A stretch of DNA of 64,000 nt from Thermomonospora echinospora (GTDB taxonomy: Bacteria > Actinomycetota > Actinomycetes > Streptosporangiales > Streptosporangiaceae), in the NCBI RefSeq assembly GCF_900108175.1, contig NZ_FNVO01000012.1:62001-126000 (forward strand), written 5' to 3'. The position numbers and the translations under genes were made by a program. A model generated the notes under the pieces. The model was not told the DNA's origin and did no database searches. It saw only the letters and a program-made list of their open reading frames with translations. Each line of letters begins with the position of its first letter. Positions within the stretch are counted from its first letter, which is position 1. Shown in pieces: positions 56,024-64,000 of this stretch.

Positions 56024-57463
56024 TCATTTCGCCTGGACGGCCGGGCCCCCGCCGGGCGTGCCGGCGAGGGCGGCGACCACTTCGGCCGCGGCGCGCTCTC
56101 CGGAACGGACGGCGCCGTCCATGTAGTTCATCCAGATCGCGGAGGTCTCGGCCCCCGCCCAGTGGATCGCGCCGACGGGCTCGCGCAACGCCGGTCCGTA
56201 GCGCGTCCAGGCGCCCGGCGGCAGGTTCGAGCCGTAACACCCGTGCGTCCAGTCCTCGGTGGACCAGTCGGTCTCGGCGTAGTGGGTCGGCTGCATGGCC
56301 TGCCGGCCGAAGTAGCGCACGAAACTGCCCACCACGGCCGCCCGCCGGTCGCCTGCCGGCAACCGGGCGAGAGCGCGAGCACGGTCGGCGACGACGAATC
56401 CGATCAACGCTCCGTAGCTGCCGTCCGGCGGCGAGTCGTCGAAGACGGCCGATACGCACTCCTCCGGGGACAGTGCGCTCCCGGAGCGTCCGTCCGCTCG
56501 CCAGAACGGTGTCTCGTAGCGGCAATGGATCTTGATGGTGACCCCGGTCGCCATCCGCTGGTGAAGTTGCCGACGACTGCTGGGCAGAGCCGGCTCGTAA
56601 GCGATCCGGTCGGCGAGCGCGATCGGCACCGCGACGATCACCCGGCGGGTGGTGATCAAGCGTCCCGCGGCCTCCACGACGGCGCCGTCCCGGTTGTGTC
56701 GGATGCGGTGTACCGGCGAGCCGAGCCGCACGCCGCCTCCGCCCATGGCCCCGGCCCCATCGGTGCCGGTCGGGGAGGACAGCCGTTCCGCGAGACGGAC
56801 CGCGAGGAGATGCGAGCCCCCGCTGAACCGCCGCTCCTGGGCGCCTCCGGCCACGTCGGTCAGCATGCTCGTCGATCCGGCGGAACGGATGTAGGTCAGC
56901 ACGTGGAGCAGGGACAGCTCATCGGCCTCGGCCGCGAGAACGGACGAGAAGGCCAGCCGCAGGAGGGCCATCGTGGTCGGCTCGGTGACCCGGGAGGAAA
57001 GCCAGGTGTGCAGCGTCTGGGCATCCCATTCGCGGGCGCGCTCGGCCTGCCAGGGCGCCTCGACCGGAATCTCGGCGGCCAGCCGGTCCAGCTCGTCGAG
57101 CACGGGACGGGCCAGCTCGAACGTCTCGGGGGTACGGGCACCCCGCCAGGTCGTGCGCCCTTCGTAGTAGGTGGGGAAGGTCTCGACTCCCACCTCCTCG
57201 GCCAGGGCGGCCAGCCGGTCCTGAGTGGGCCCGATGTACTGCCCGCCCGCCTCGATCGTCCAGCCGTCGGGCATCGGCCGGTTCCAGGTCCGCCCGCCGA
57301 CCCGGTCCCGCGCCTCGACCACGATCGCGCTGAGACCCGCCCGCCGTACATCCCGCGCGGCGACCAGACCGGCCAGACCAGCGCCGACCACCGTGACGTC
57401 CGCGTACTCCTCGACACTCAACCGACCCACCCCAACGTCATGTGTGCGTAGATCCAAGGTCAC
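56024..57463 (-). CDS. Flavin-dependent amine oxidase
   Basis: A 479-residue flavin monoamine oxidase. FAD motif VTVVGAGLAGLVAARD (about 23-38), EARDRVGGRTWN, GGQYIGPTQDRLAALA, and C-terminal IHWAGAETSAIWMNYMDGAV, which contacts FAD. It oxidises an amine to an aldehyde or imine. GTG 57463 is the longest start; a later GTG near residue 11 is possible. First gene of the leftward amine/amide operon, facing the second GntR gene across a control region with paired operator sites. Confidence 0.93.
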   Translation of the reverse strand: MTLDLRTHDVGVGRLSVEEYADVTVVGAGLAGLVAARDVRRAGLSAIVVEARDRVGGRTWNRPMPDGWTIEAGGQYIGPTQDRLAALAEEVGVETFPTYYEGRTTWRGARTPETFELARPVLDELDRLAAEIPVEAPWQAERAREWDAQTLHTWLSSRVTEPTTMALLRLAFSSVLAAEADELSLLHVLTYIRSAGSTSMLTDVAGGAQERRFSGGSHLLAVRLAERLSSPTGTDGAGAMGGGGVRLGSPVHRIRHNRDGAVVEAAGRLITTRRVIVAVPIALADRIAYEPALPSSRRQLHQRMATGVTIKIHCRYETPFWRADGRSGSALSPEECVSAVFDDSPPDGSYGALIGFVVADRARALARLPAGDRRAAVVGSFVRYFGRQAMQPTHYAETDWSTEDWTHGCYGSNLPPGAWTRYGPALREPVGAIHWAGAETSAIWMNYMDGAVRSGERAAAEVVAALAGTPGGGPAVQAK

Positions 57464-57935
57464 CCATGTCTAGCAGCGCGAATGAAGGCTGGCAAGACCG
57501 GTATTACCAGTCATTCAGAGGCCATTGAAGACTCGGGCTGGTTCGAGTATCTTGGCGCCACTGGTAATACCTGCTTTACCTGATCGAGGAGTGTCAGCTT
57601 GAGCGGCGCCGAACTGGGTGCTCCGGTGGTATCCATCGGCTTCCACCGCTCCCTCACCGCCGAGCAGCGCGGATGGGCGGCCTTCTGGTCCGTTCCCGGT
57701 CCGCGCGACGGCGAGGAGGAGTTCCCTCAACCCGGCGGCGGCGAGCGGTCGCGTCGACGCCGGGGCGACCTCGGTGGCGCTCGCCGGGGCCGTGGCCGTC
57801 GACAGAACCCACATCGGCACGTAGAGACGCGTGGTCCTGCGCCCCCAGGGCACCGGATCAGGAAGGACGCGGTAGATGGTATGTCAGGCATGACCAACTG
57901 AGCCGATGCCGCCATCGAGCGCCGTGGAGGGGACC
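57464..57935. other. Control gap between amine operon and GntR gene
   Basis: No gene is certain in these 472 bases. It holds the two operator sites listed next. A frame with TTG 57599 and a good GAGGAG site runs 100 codons, but its second half turns into low-complexity arginine-rich sequence while another frame (57618-57824) reads better near its end (GATSVALAGAVAVDRTHIGT), so a small decayed gene is possible. Confidence 0.4.
57497..57571. promoter_or_regulatory. Paired TGGT..ACCA operator sites
   Basis: GGTATTACCAGT (57500-57511) and its exact inverted copy ACTGGTAATACC (57560-57571) are 48 bases apart. Each is close to the palindrome TGGTNNNACCA bound by FadR-type GntR regulators. Two sites at this spacing could allow looping or control of both directions. 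Confidence 0.65.
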
Positions 57936-58616
57936 ATGAACCGAGCCGAAGTGGGAACGTCTCGAAAGGAGTCGCAGGCGAATCGCATCGCCCGGCTCCT
58001 GGTCGAGGACATCCGGCGGGGCACCTACCCCGTGGGCGACCGAATTCCCAGCGAGCGCCGCCTCGCGGAGCGCTTCGGCGTGTCACGTCCCGTGATCCGC
58101 GAGGCGGTGTCGACACTCACCGGTTACGGCCTGCTCGAGGTGCAGATGGGCCGCGGCACGTTCGTGACCGGGCAACCCACGGACGGCACCCCGGCCGAGC
58201 GTCTCAGTCTCCAGGACGTCGTCAACGTCCGCGAGGTGCTGGAGGTCGGGGCGCTGAGACTCTCCGCACGCCAGGGAAGCGACCAGGCAAAGGCGAAGGT
58301 CGCCGCCATCCTCGACGAGCTGAGCCGCGCGGTGGCGGCGCGGGCGGAGACCGCCGAGCTCGACAGCGCCCTGCACGCGGCGGTCGTCGAGGCGAGCGGC
58401 AGCCCGCTCCTGGTGTCCCTGTGCCAGGGACTGCAGCAGCAGATAGACGCGACCATCCGCATCTCACCGCACGGTCACAGCATGAGCGCCGAGATCCTCG
58501 CCCTGCACCGCGTGCTCGCGGACGGAGTGCTGCACGACCGCGTGGAGGAGGCCGTGGACGCATGCCGGCAACTGTACGAGGAGCACCGCGAATTCCTGCG
58601 AGGGCTGCTCGGCTGA
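57936..58616 (+). CDS. GntR/FadR-family regulator, second cluster
   Basis: A 226-residue FadR-type regulator. The winged helix is ARLLVEDIRRGTYPVGDRIP with ERRLAERFGVSRPVIREAVS and GYGLLEVQMGRGTFV; the C-terminal ligand domain is the FCD type but lacks part of the usual Asp/His metal set (LDSALHAAVVEAS, LALHRVLADGVL). ATG 57936 has GGAGGGG close upstream; ATG 57906 would add ten residues. It sits between the amine operon and the rhamnosidase operon and could control either; the paired sites upstream favour the former and itself. Confidence 0.9.
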   Translation: MNRAEVGTSRKESQANRIARLLVEDIRRGTYPVGDRIPSERRLAERFGVSRPVIREAVSTLTGYGLLEVQMGRGTFVTGQPTDGTPAERLSLQDVVNVREVLEVGALRLSARQGSDQAKAKVAAILDELSRAVAARAETAELDSALHAAVVEASGSPLLVSLCQGLQQQIDATIRISPHGHSMSAEILALHRVLADGVLHDRVEEAVDACRQLYEEHREFLRGLLG

Positions 58617-58738
58617 GCCCGGAGGGGCCCGAACCTCTCCGCCCGGCCACCCCCGGACCGATCAATACCGATCTCTTCAGTTCCCTTCCGTGCACCCGTA
58701 TCTCCGGTCCGCCGGTGCACAACGAGATAGAGGCCCCC

Positions 58739-61639
58739 ATGACGAACTCTCATCACGTGAACGAGATCCACCCCGTCCCGTCCGGCCCACTTGAGGCGGT
58801 CCGGCTGCGCTCCCAGCACCTGGCCGATCCGCTCGCGGTGGACACCGCCCACCCGGTGTTCTCCTGGGTTCCCACGGGACCGGGCGGCGACCAGACCGCC
58901 TACCAGCTTCTGGTGGCCGGGGACCCCGAGTCGCTCACCCCCGGCGGCGCGGACCTGTGGGATTCGGGCCGGGTCGCCGGCGACCAGGTGAACGGCGTCG
59001 CCTATCAGGGCCGGCCGCTGACCAGCGGGCAGCGTTACTGGTGGACCGTACGCCTGTGGGGAGCGGACGGCGCGCCCGGGCCGTGGGCGTCGCCGGCCAC
59101 GTTCGAGACGGGCCTGCTGGGCCAGGAGGAATGGCACGCGAAGTGGATCGCGGCCGAGGCCGGCATCTCCTCGCCGCTGCTGCGGACCGAGTTCGAGGTG
59201 CCCGGTCGTGTCCGCCGTGCCCGTGCGCACGTCGCCGCGCTCGGCTATTACGAGATGCGGCTCAACGGGCAACGTGTGGGCGACCACGTGCTGGATCCGG
59301 CCCCCACCGACTACGACCATGACCCCGGCCTGGTCGACGGCGAGGGCGAAGCCGCGCGGATCACCGGCCCGCGGGTGCTGTACTCCACGTACGACATCAC
59401 CGACTTGGTGGTGGGCGGCGCGGACGGTGCCGCCGCGCTCAACGCGGTCGGGCTCGTCCTCGGACACGGCTGGTACAGCGGCGAGGACGACCTCGGGCCC
59501 AAGCCGTTCCACCGCACCCCGCTCGGGGACCGCCCGGCGGCGCTCCTGCAGATCGAGATCGAGCTGGACGACGCCCGCAGGCTGACGGTGGTCTCGGACG
59601 GCGACTGGCACACCGCGCCCGGCCCCGTTCTCTACAACGACTACGTTCATGGCGAGCGCCACGACGCCCGGCGCGAGCTCCCCGGGTGGGATCGCCCCGG
59701 ATTCGCCGGCGGCCCGGAGTGGCGGCCGGTGACCGTCAGGCCCGCCCCGGCGGGGACGCTGCGCGCACAGCTCGTGGAGCCGATCCGGGTCATCGAGACG
59801 CGGGCCGCGCAACGCACGGTCTCCGATCGCGACGGCCGGCGGGTCGTGGACTTCGGCCAGCACGTCTCCGGCTGGACCAGGATCCGGGTGAGCGGGCCCG
59901 CCGGCGCGGAGGTCACGGTGCAGCACGCGGGCGAGGTGGACGACACCGGCGCGCTGGACCCCTCCGCCAATCTCGCGCCCTGGATGCCGGCGCGGCAGAC
60001 CGACGTCTACGTGCTGCGGGGCTCTTCGGCCGGTGCCGGGGAGCAGGAGGTCTGGGAGCCGCGGTTCACCCTGCACGGCTTCCGCTACGCCGAGGTGAGC
60101 GTGTCCGACCCCGAGGTCACGGTGCATGAGATCGAGGCCCGGGTCGTCCACTCCGACGTGGAGATGCCCGGCGAGTTCCACTGCTCGGACGAGATGCTCG
60201 AACGGATCCACGCCAATGTGGTGTGGAGCCTGCGCGCCAGCCTCCAGGGGTTTCCGCAGGACGCGGCGGACCGGGCCGAACGGGTCGGTTGGCTCGGCGA
60301 CCCCGGCTGGACGATCGAGGACTATCTCTACGGCTTCGACGCGCTCGGGTTCTGGCTGAAGTGGCTGGACGACCTGGCCGGCGCGCAGCTTCCGAACGGC
60401 CGATTCCCGATCGTCTGCCCCATCGCGTGGCGCGGCCGGCTGGCCGACTCACTGCCCGAGGAGATCCTCGACCAGATGGACGAGGAGGGGGAGGACTTCA
60501 CGAAGATCTTCTGGCCGTACATGGACAAACCCGACTTCACGATGAGCACGTACCCGAGCATCGTGTGGAACCTCTACCGCTTCTACGGTGACCGGTCCAT
60601 TCTCCAGGCCCATTACGGGCGGATGCGCCGCGGGCTGGACTTCATGCGTTCCCGCGCCGATGACTTCATCATCGAGGAGGGCTGGGGCGACCACATGGAG
60701 CCCCAGCCGGACGGCACGTGCAGCATCGACCCCAAGCGCACCCCCATCGCGCTGACCTCGACCGCGTGGTTCCACGCGGTGGCCACGATGGTCGCCGACA
60801 CGGCCGAGACCATCGGGGCCCACGGCGACGCCATTCGCTACCGCGAGCTCGCCGAGTCCATCCGCACCGCGTTCAACAAACGCTTCTTCGATCCGGCCAC
60901 CGGGCGCTATGCCACCGGATCGCAGACCGCGCAGGCGCTGTCGCTGTGGCTCGGCCTGGTGCCGGCCGAGCATCGCGACCGGGTCGTACGCGCGCTGATC
61001 GAGGAGATCAGAGATCGCGACGGGGGGCGGCTGAACACCGGGACCATGGGCACCGCGGCGCTGCAGCACGTCCTCAGCGAGGTCGGCGCGGCCGACGTGA
61101 TGTACGAGATCGCCACCCAGCCGGCGTATCCGGGATGGGCGTACCAGGTGGCCAACGGGGCGACGACCCTCTGGGAGACCTGGGGCGGCGATATGCACTA
61201 CAGCCGGAACATGAAGCTGATGGCCTCGATCGAGAAGTTCCTCTACAACGACGTGGCCGGTCTGGCCCCTGCGGCGCCCGGATGGCGGCGGATCAAGGTG
61301 AAGCCCGCCCTGACGCACCGGATGACCGCCGCGTCCGCCCGGGTGCGGACGGTACGGGGCGACGCGGTCGTCGACTGGCGGGCCGAGGACGGCGTACTGC
61401 GCATGGACCTGGAGGTCCCCGCCACCAGCGTGGCCGAGGTGTGGCTGCCCCTGTCCTCCCATGCGGAGACCCCCGTCCTGACGGCGGGCGAGGACCTCGT
61501 CTGGACCCCGGACGGCCTCGCCGATGGCGCCCGGAGCCGGGGAGTCCGGAGCGCCCGGCGTGCCGCCGAGCACGTCGTGATCGAGGTGGCGGGCGGCCTG
61601 CACACCCTGACGCTGACCACGAAAGGGGTGCGGCGATGA
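58739..61639 (+). CDS. Alpha-L-rhamnosidase (GH78)
   Basis: A 966-residue glycoside hydrolase of family 78. It has N-terminal beta domains (LRSQHLADPLAVDTAHPVFS, HAKWIAAEAGIS, YYEMRLNGQRVGDHVLDPAP), then a (alpha/alpha)6 barrel from about 470-860 with DRAERVGWLGDPGW carrying catalytic acid residues and TLWETWGGDMHYSRN, and a C-terminal beta domain. It removes L-rhamnose from glycosides. There is no signal peptide, so it works inside the cell on imported rhamnosides. ATG 58739 is the family start; no strong ribosome site is seen. Its stop overlaps the binding-protein start (ATGA). Confidence 0.93.
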   Translation: MTNSHHVNEIHPVPSGPLEAVRLRSQHLADPLAVDTAHPVFSWVPTGPGGDQTAYQLLVAGDPESLTPGGADLWDSGRVAGDQVNGVAYQGRPLTSGQRYWWTVRLWGADGAPGPWASPATFETGLLGQEEWHAKWIAAEAGISSPLLRTEFEVPGRVRRARAHVAALGYYEMRLNGQRVGDHVLDPAPTDYDHDPGLVDGEGEAARITGPRVLYSTYDITDLVVGGADGAAALNAVGLVLGHGWYSGEDDLGPKPFHRTPLGDRPAALLQIEIELDDARRLTVVSDGDWHTAPGPVLYNDYVHGERHDARRELPGWDRPGFAGGPEWRPVTVRPAPAGTLRAQLVEPIRVIETRAAQRTVSDRDGRRVVDFGQHVSGWTRIRVSGPAGAEVTVQHAGEVDDTGALDPSANLAPWMPARQTDVYVLRGSSAGAGEQEVWEPRFTLHGFRYAEVSVSDPEVTVHEIEARVVHSDVEMPGEFHCSDEMLERIHANVVWSLRASLQGFPQDAADRAERVGWLGDPGWTIEDYLYGFDALGFWLKWLDDLAGAQLPNGRFPIVCPIAWRGRLADSLPEEILDQMDEEGEDFTKIFWPYMDKPDFTMSTYPSIVWNLYRFYGDRSILQAHYGRMRRGLDFMRSRADDFIIEEGWGDHMEPQPDGTCSIDPKRTPIALTSTAWFHAVATMVADTAETIGAHGDAIRYRELAESIRTAFNKRFFDPATGRYATGSQTAQALSLWLGLVPAEHRDRVVRALIEEIRDRDGGRLNTGTMGTAALQHVLSEVGAADVMYEIATQPAYPGWAYQVANGATTLWETWGGDMHYSRNMKLMASIEKFLYNDVAGLAPAAPGWRRIKVKPALTHRMTAASARVRTVRGDAVVDWRAEDGVLRMDLEVPATSVAEVWLPLSSHAETPVLTAGEDLVWTPDGLADGARSRGVRSARRAAEHVVIEVAGGLHTLTLTTKGVRR

Positions 61640-62901
61640 GCCGCGGGTCCCGCATCCTGGCATGCGGCGCGCTGCTGGTTCCCCTGCTGGCGGCGGGATG
61701 CGCGAACGAGGCTCGCGACGCCGACACCCTTGAGATCTCGACGATCTCCGGGGGGCCCAACGACCCCATCGATACCGTCGTACGGGAGTTCCGCGCCGCC
61801 AACCCCGGCATCACCGTCACCGTCAAGAAGGTCCCGTTCGACCAGCACCTGCAGGGCATACGCAGGCGGTTGAGCACCGGCCGGCCGCCCGACGTGGTCA
61901 CCACCCTGCCGGGCTACGGCGAGTCCTCGTCCTCGGCCTCGCTCGCGGACAAGGGTCTGCTCCTCGACCTGAGCGCGAGCCCGTGGAGCAAGGAGATCCT
62001 CGAGGCCGACCGGCGCATCACCGGCGACGGAACACGGACCTTCGTCTACCCGGTGAGCTCACAAGCCGTCGGGACGTTCTACGACCCGAAGGTCCTCGCC
62101 CGGGAAGGGTTGTCGGTCCCCACGACGTTCTCCGAGGTCCTGACGCTGTGCCGGACCGTCGCGCGCAAGGGGAAGGTGGCGTTCGCGATGACCGGGCAGG
62201 AGGGGGCCGGCCTGACGATCTTCGTGGGTCTCGCGCTCGCGGCCTCGGACGTGTTCGCCGACGACCCCCGGTTCGGCGAACGCCGCCTGGCGGGTCAGGC
62301 GACGTTCGCCGGCACCGCTGGATGGGCCCGGTCGATGGAGCACTTCCAGCAGATGAAGGATGCCGGCTGTTTCGACAAGGGCGCCGCGGGCTCCAGCCGC
62401 GAGGCGGCGGCCCAGGCCTTCGCGAAGGGCGAGGCCCTGATGGCGGTCGGAACGACGGTGACGTTGCAGCTGTTCCAGGCCGGCGACGCGAACCTGAAGC
62501 TCAAGATGTTCCCCTTCCCCGGCAGCGACGACCCGGCCAAGGTGCGGATCCCCATCGGGCCCGCGGTCGGCCTGGTGGTGCCGAAGAAGGCCGGCAACCC
62601 CGGGCTCGCCAAGAAGTTCCTCGACTTCTACGCCGCGGGAAGGGAGCGGTACGCCCGGCTGGACGCCAGCGTCCCCGCCATCCCGGTGCGCACGAACAAG
62701 CCGGACGTGCCGGACTACGCGGAGGCGCTGAGACCGTACCTGCAGGCCGGCAAGACCGCCCCGATCATGGACCAGCACTGGCCGAATCCGGAGGTCCACA
62801 CGCAGTACGCAAGCGGCCTGACCGAGATCCTCCTCGGCAAGAAGGACCCGGGGCAGACGTTGAAGGCCATGGACGCGGCCTGGACCGAGCGGGCGCCGTA
62901 A
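61636..62901 (+). CDS. Sugar ABC transporter substrate-binding lipoprotein
   Basis: A 421-residue extracellular solute-binding protein of family 1. The lipobox is LLAAGC (Cys near 22). The mature protein shows EISTISGGPNDPIDTVVREF, AANPGITVTVKKVPFD, GRPPDVVTTLPGYGE and late PAIPVRTNK. It should bring a rhamnoside or related glycoside to the permeases. ATG 61636 overlaps the rhamnosidase stop, so synthesis is coupled. Confidence 0.92.
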   Translation: MSRGSRILACGALLVPLLAAGCANEARDADTLEISTISGGPNDPIDTVVREFRAANPGITVTVKKVPFDQHLQGIRRRLSTGRPPDVVTTLPGYGESSSSASLADKGLLLDLSASPWSKEILEADRRITGDGTRTFVYPVSSQAVGTFYDPKVLAREGLSVPTTFSEVLTLCRTVARKGKVAFAMTGQEGAGLTIFVGLALAASDVFADDPRFGERRLAGQATFAGTAGWARSMEHFQQMKDAGCFDKGAAGSSREAAAQAFAKGEALMAVGTTVTLQLFQAGDANLKLKMFPFPGSDDPAKVRIPIGPAVGLVVPKKAGNPGLAKKFLDFYAAGRERYARLDASVPAIPVRTNKPDVPDYAEALRPYLQAGKTAPIMDQHWPNPEVHTQYASGLTEILLGKKDPGQTLKAMDAAWTERAP

Positions 62902-62928
62902 GGACGTAAGGACCCGTGAGGAGACACG

Positions 62929-63003
62929 ATGACGGACACGATCACCCGCCCGTACGGACCGGTCACCGCCGCGCCGAGCCCGGTGAGGCCGAGACCGTGG
63001 TGA
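62929..63003 (+). CDS. Leader-type small frame before permease
   Basis: ATG 62929 has a GAGGAGA site directly upstream and opens 24 codons (MTDTITRPYGPVTAA, ending RPRPW). Its stop overlaps GTG 63000 of the permease as GTGA. It is either a short coupled leader or the true permease N-terminus separated by a frameshift. The ribosome site is better here than before the permease GTG. Confidence 0.4.
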   Translation: MTDTITRPYGPVTAAPSPVRPRPW

Positions 63004-63941
63004 CTTCGGTGCGGCGGCGCGAAGCACTCCGGGAGGCGACCGCCTGGGTCCGAAGAACCGGCGAGACCGGCCGAGCCGCCGCCTCGGCGCGCCGGGTGCC
63101 CTGGATCTTCGTGGCGCCGGCGGCCGCCCTGTGCTCGGCGGTACTGCTCATCCCGTCCCTGCTGGGCGCGTTCTACGCCTTCACCGAATGGGACGGGCTG
63201 ACCGCCCCGAAATGGGTCGGGCTGGGCAACTTCGCCGAGTTCTTCACCAGGCCGGAAGGCACCGGCGTGCTGGCCCACACCCTGGTGATCGTGGTCTGCT
63301 ACGTGGTCGGGGTGAACGCCGTCGGGCTCGGCCTGGCCCTCGGCCTGGAGCGCGCACTGCGGACCCGGAACGTGCTGCGGACGCTGTTCTTCGTGCCGGC
63401 CGTGGTGAGCCCGCTGGTCGTGGCGTACGTCTGGAAGTTCATCCTCGATACGCACGGCCCTCTCAACACCGCGCTGGAGGCCCTCGGGCTCGGCGCGGTC
63501 GCGCAGCCCTGGCTGGCCAAGCCCGAGACGGCGCTGCCGGCGATCATCGGCGTGATGGTGTGGCAGTTCTCCGGCTACCACATGCTGATCTACCTGGCCG
63601 GACTCCAGGGGATACAGGCCGAGACCCGCGAGGCGGCGATGGTCGACGGCGCGGGGAGCTGGCTGCTCTTCCGGCACATCATCCTGCCGCAGCTCAGGCC
63701 CGCGATCACGATCGGCGTCGCACTGTCGACGATCATTTCGTTCACACTGTTCGACCAGGTGATGGCGCTCACCGGGGGCGGTCCCTCCGGGAAGACGGAG
63801 ACCCTCGGCACCTACGTCTACAAGCAGGCGTTCGTCAACGGCCAGTACGGCTACAGCGCCGCGGTCGCCCTGCTCCTGGTGGGCGTCGTGTGCGTGGCGG
63901 CGGCCGGCCAGCTCCGGGCGCTCCGCAGGGAGGATTCCTGA
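63000..63941 (+). CDS. Sugar ABC permease (MalF/UgpA type)
   Basis: A 313-residue permease if GTG 63000 is used; GTG 62997 and an upstream in-frame GTG at 62916 are alternatives. Six membrane segments are visible, starting with VPWIFVAPAAALCSAVLLIP. The ATPase-contact EAA motif is EAAMVDGAGSWLLFRHIILP (about 201-220). The end, GYSAAVALLLVGVVCVAAAG, is typical. No dedicated ATPase is seen in the window, usual for sugar importers that share MsiK. Its stop overlaps the next permease ATG. Confidence 0.9.
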   Translation: MTSVRRREALREATAWVRRTGETGRAAASARRVPWIFVAPAAALCSAVLLIPSLLGAFYAFTEWDGLTAPKWVGLGNFAEFFTRPEGTGVLAHTLVIVVCYVVGVNAVGLGLALGLERALRTRNVLRTLFFVPAVVSPLVVAYVWKFILDTHGPLNTALEALGLGAVAQPWLAKPETALPAIIGVMVWQFSGYHMLIYLAGLQGIQAETREAAMVDGAGSWLLFRHIILPQLRPAITIGVALSTIISFTLFDQVMALTGGGPSGKTETLGTYVYKQAFVNGQYGYSAAVALLLVGVVCVAAAGQLRALRREDS

Positions 63942-64000
63942 TGCACCGGTATACGCGCTGGTCGGCCTTCCGCGAGATCTCCCTCTGGATCGCCGCGGTT
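63941..64000 (+). CDS. Second sugar ABC permease (partial, right edge)
   Basis: ATG 63941 overlaps the preceding stop, and the first 20 codons read MHRYTRWSAFREISLWIAAV, the usual start of a MalG/UgpE-type partner permease. The gene runs off the window. Confidence 0.75.
   Translation, partial: MHRYTRWSAFREISLWIAAV

Noticed and set aside
57515-57853. Minus-strand frame of 112 codons in the control gap before the second GntR gene
   Set aside because: It runs through both operator-side sequences and lacks a credible ribosome site; the plus-strand reading of the same bases is equally weak.
1-64000. tRNA, rRNA, prophage or integrative element boundaries
   Set aside because: I looked for cloverleaf, rRNA-like stretches, integrases and long flanking direct repeats and found none that could be supported; only scraps of insertion sequences are present.

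Overview
The window is GC-rich (roughly 70 percent) actinobacterial chromosome. Many genes start with GTG or TTG, neighbours often overlap by ATGA or GTGA, several promoters place the start site on or next to the start codon (leaderless style), and IdeR-type iron boxes are present. The gene families (F420-type luciferase-like oxidoreductases, an actinobacterial QcrB, a mycothiol-ligase-like protein, Rhs and type VII secretion partners) suit a Streptosporangiales-like filamentous actinomycete, but the genus cannot be read from sequence alone. No rRNA, tRNA, CRISPR array or complete insertion sequence was seen.

Layout. 0-5.5 kb: an MshC-like cysteine ligase, an MpaB/rubber-oxygenase-type protein, an orphan cytochrome b (QcrB) and a CtaG plus DUF2243 membrane pair. 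5.6-13.4 kb: an IS605-like end hairpin, a toroid-fold protein, an F420-type oxidoreductase, an acuI / MaoC hydratase / CoA-ligase operon, a thioesterase plus DUF427 pair and an EF-hand protein. 13.4-19.4 kb: an iron region with an IdeR-boxed flavoprotein, an AraC regulator and a four-gene siderophore ABC importer behind a second IdeR box. 19.4-23.8 kb: a YoeB/YefM toxin-antitoxin pair, then proline catabolism (P5C dehydrogenase, proline dehydrogenase) with a divergent PucR regulator. 24-29 kb: a MarR regulator divergent from a Tat-exported amidohydrolase joined to an FtsX/MacB-type ABC exporter.

29.4-35.8 kb is the most striking part. It is a compact polymorphic-toxin cassette: a duplicated YbaB-like protein, a WXG100-like protein, a separate CpnT-N-like membrane/secretion protein, a 1246-residue Rhs protein ending in an Ntox28-like toxin domain, and directly behind it a pentapeptide-repeat protein in the immunity position. 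A helix-turn-helix/SDR pair, a decayed STAS gene, a cold-shock pair (csp with a leader terminator, then a DEAD-box helicase), an IS5-type transposase scrap, a NarL/LuxR two-component system and a secreted esterase-like hydrolase follow.

45-57.5 kb holds two catabolic clusters. The first is bidirectional around a 46-bp inverted repeat: FAH-family hydrolase, VOC protein, Gfo/Idh oxidoreductase, amidohydrolase and SDR leftward; GntR, 2-hydroxyacid dehydrogenase and SDR rightward. It looks like a sugar-acid or lactone route. The second is amine oxidase, amidase, CoA ligase and F420-type oxidoreductase, facing a GntR gene across paired TGGT..ACCA sites. 58-64 kb is a rhamnoside-use operon (GH78 rhamnosidase, sugar-binding lipoprotein, permeases) that runs off the right edge.
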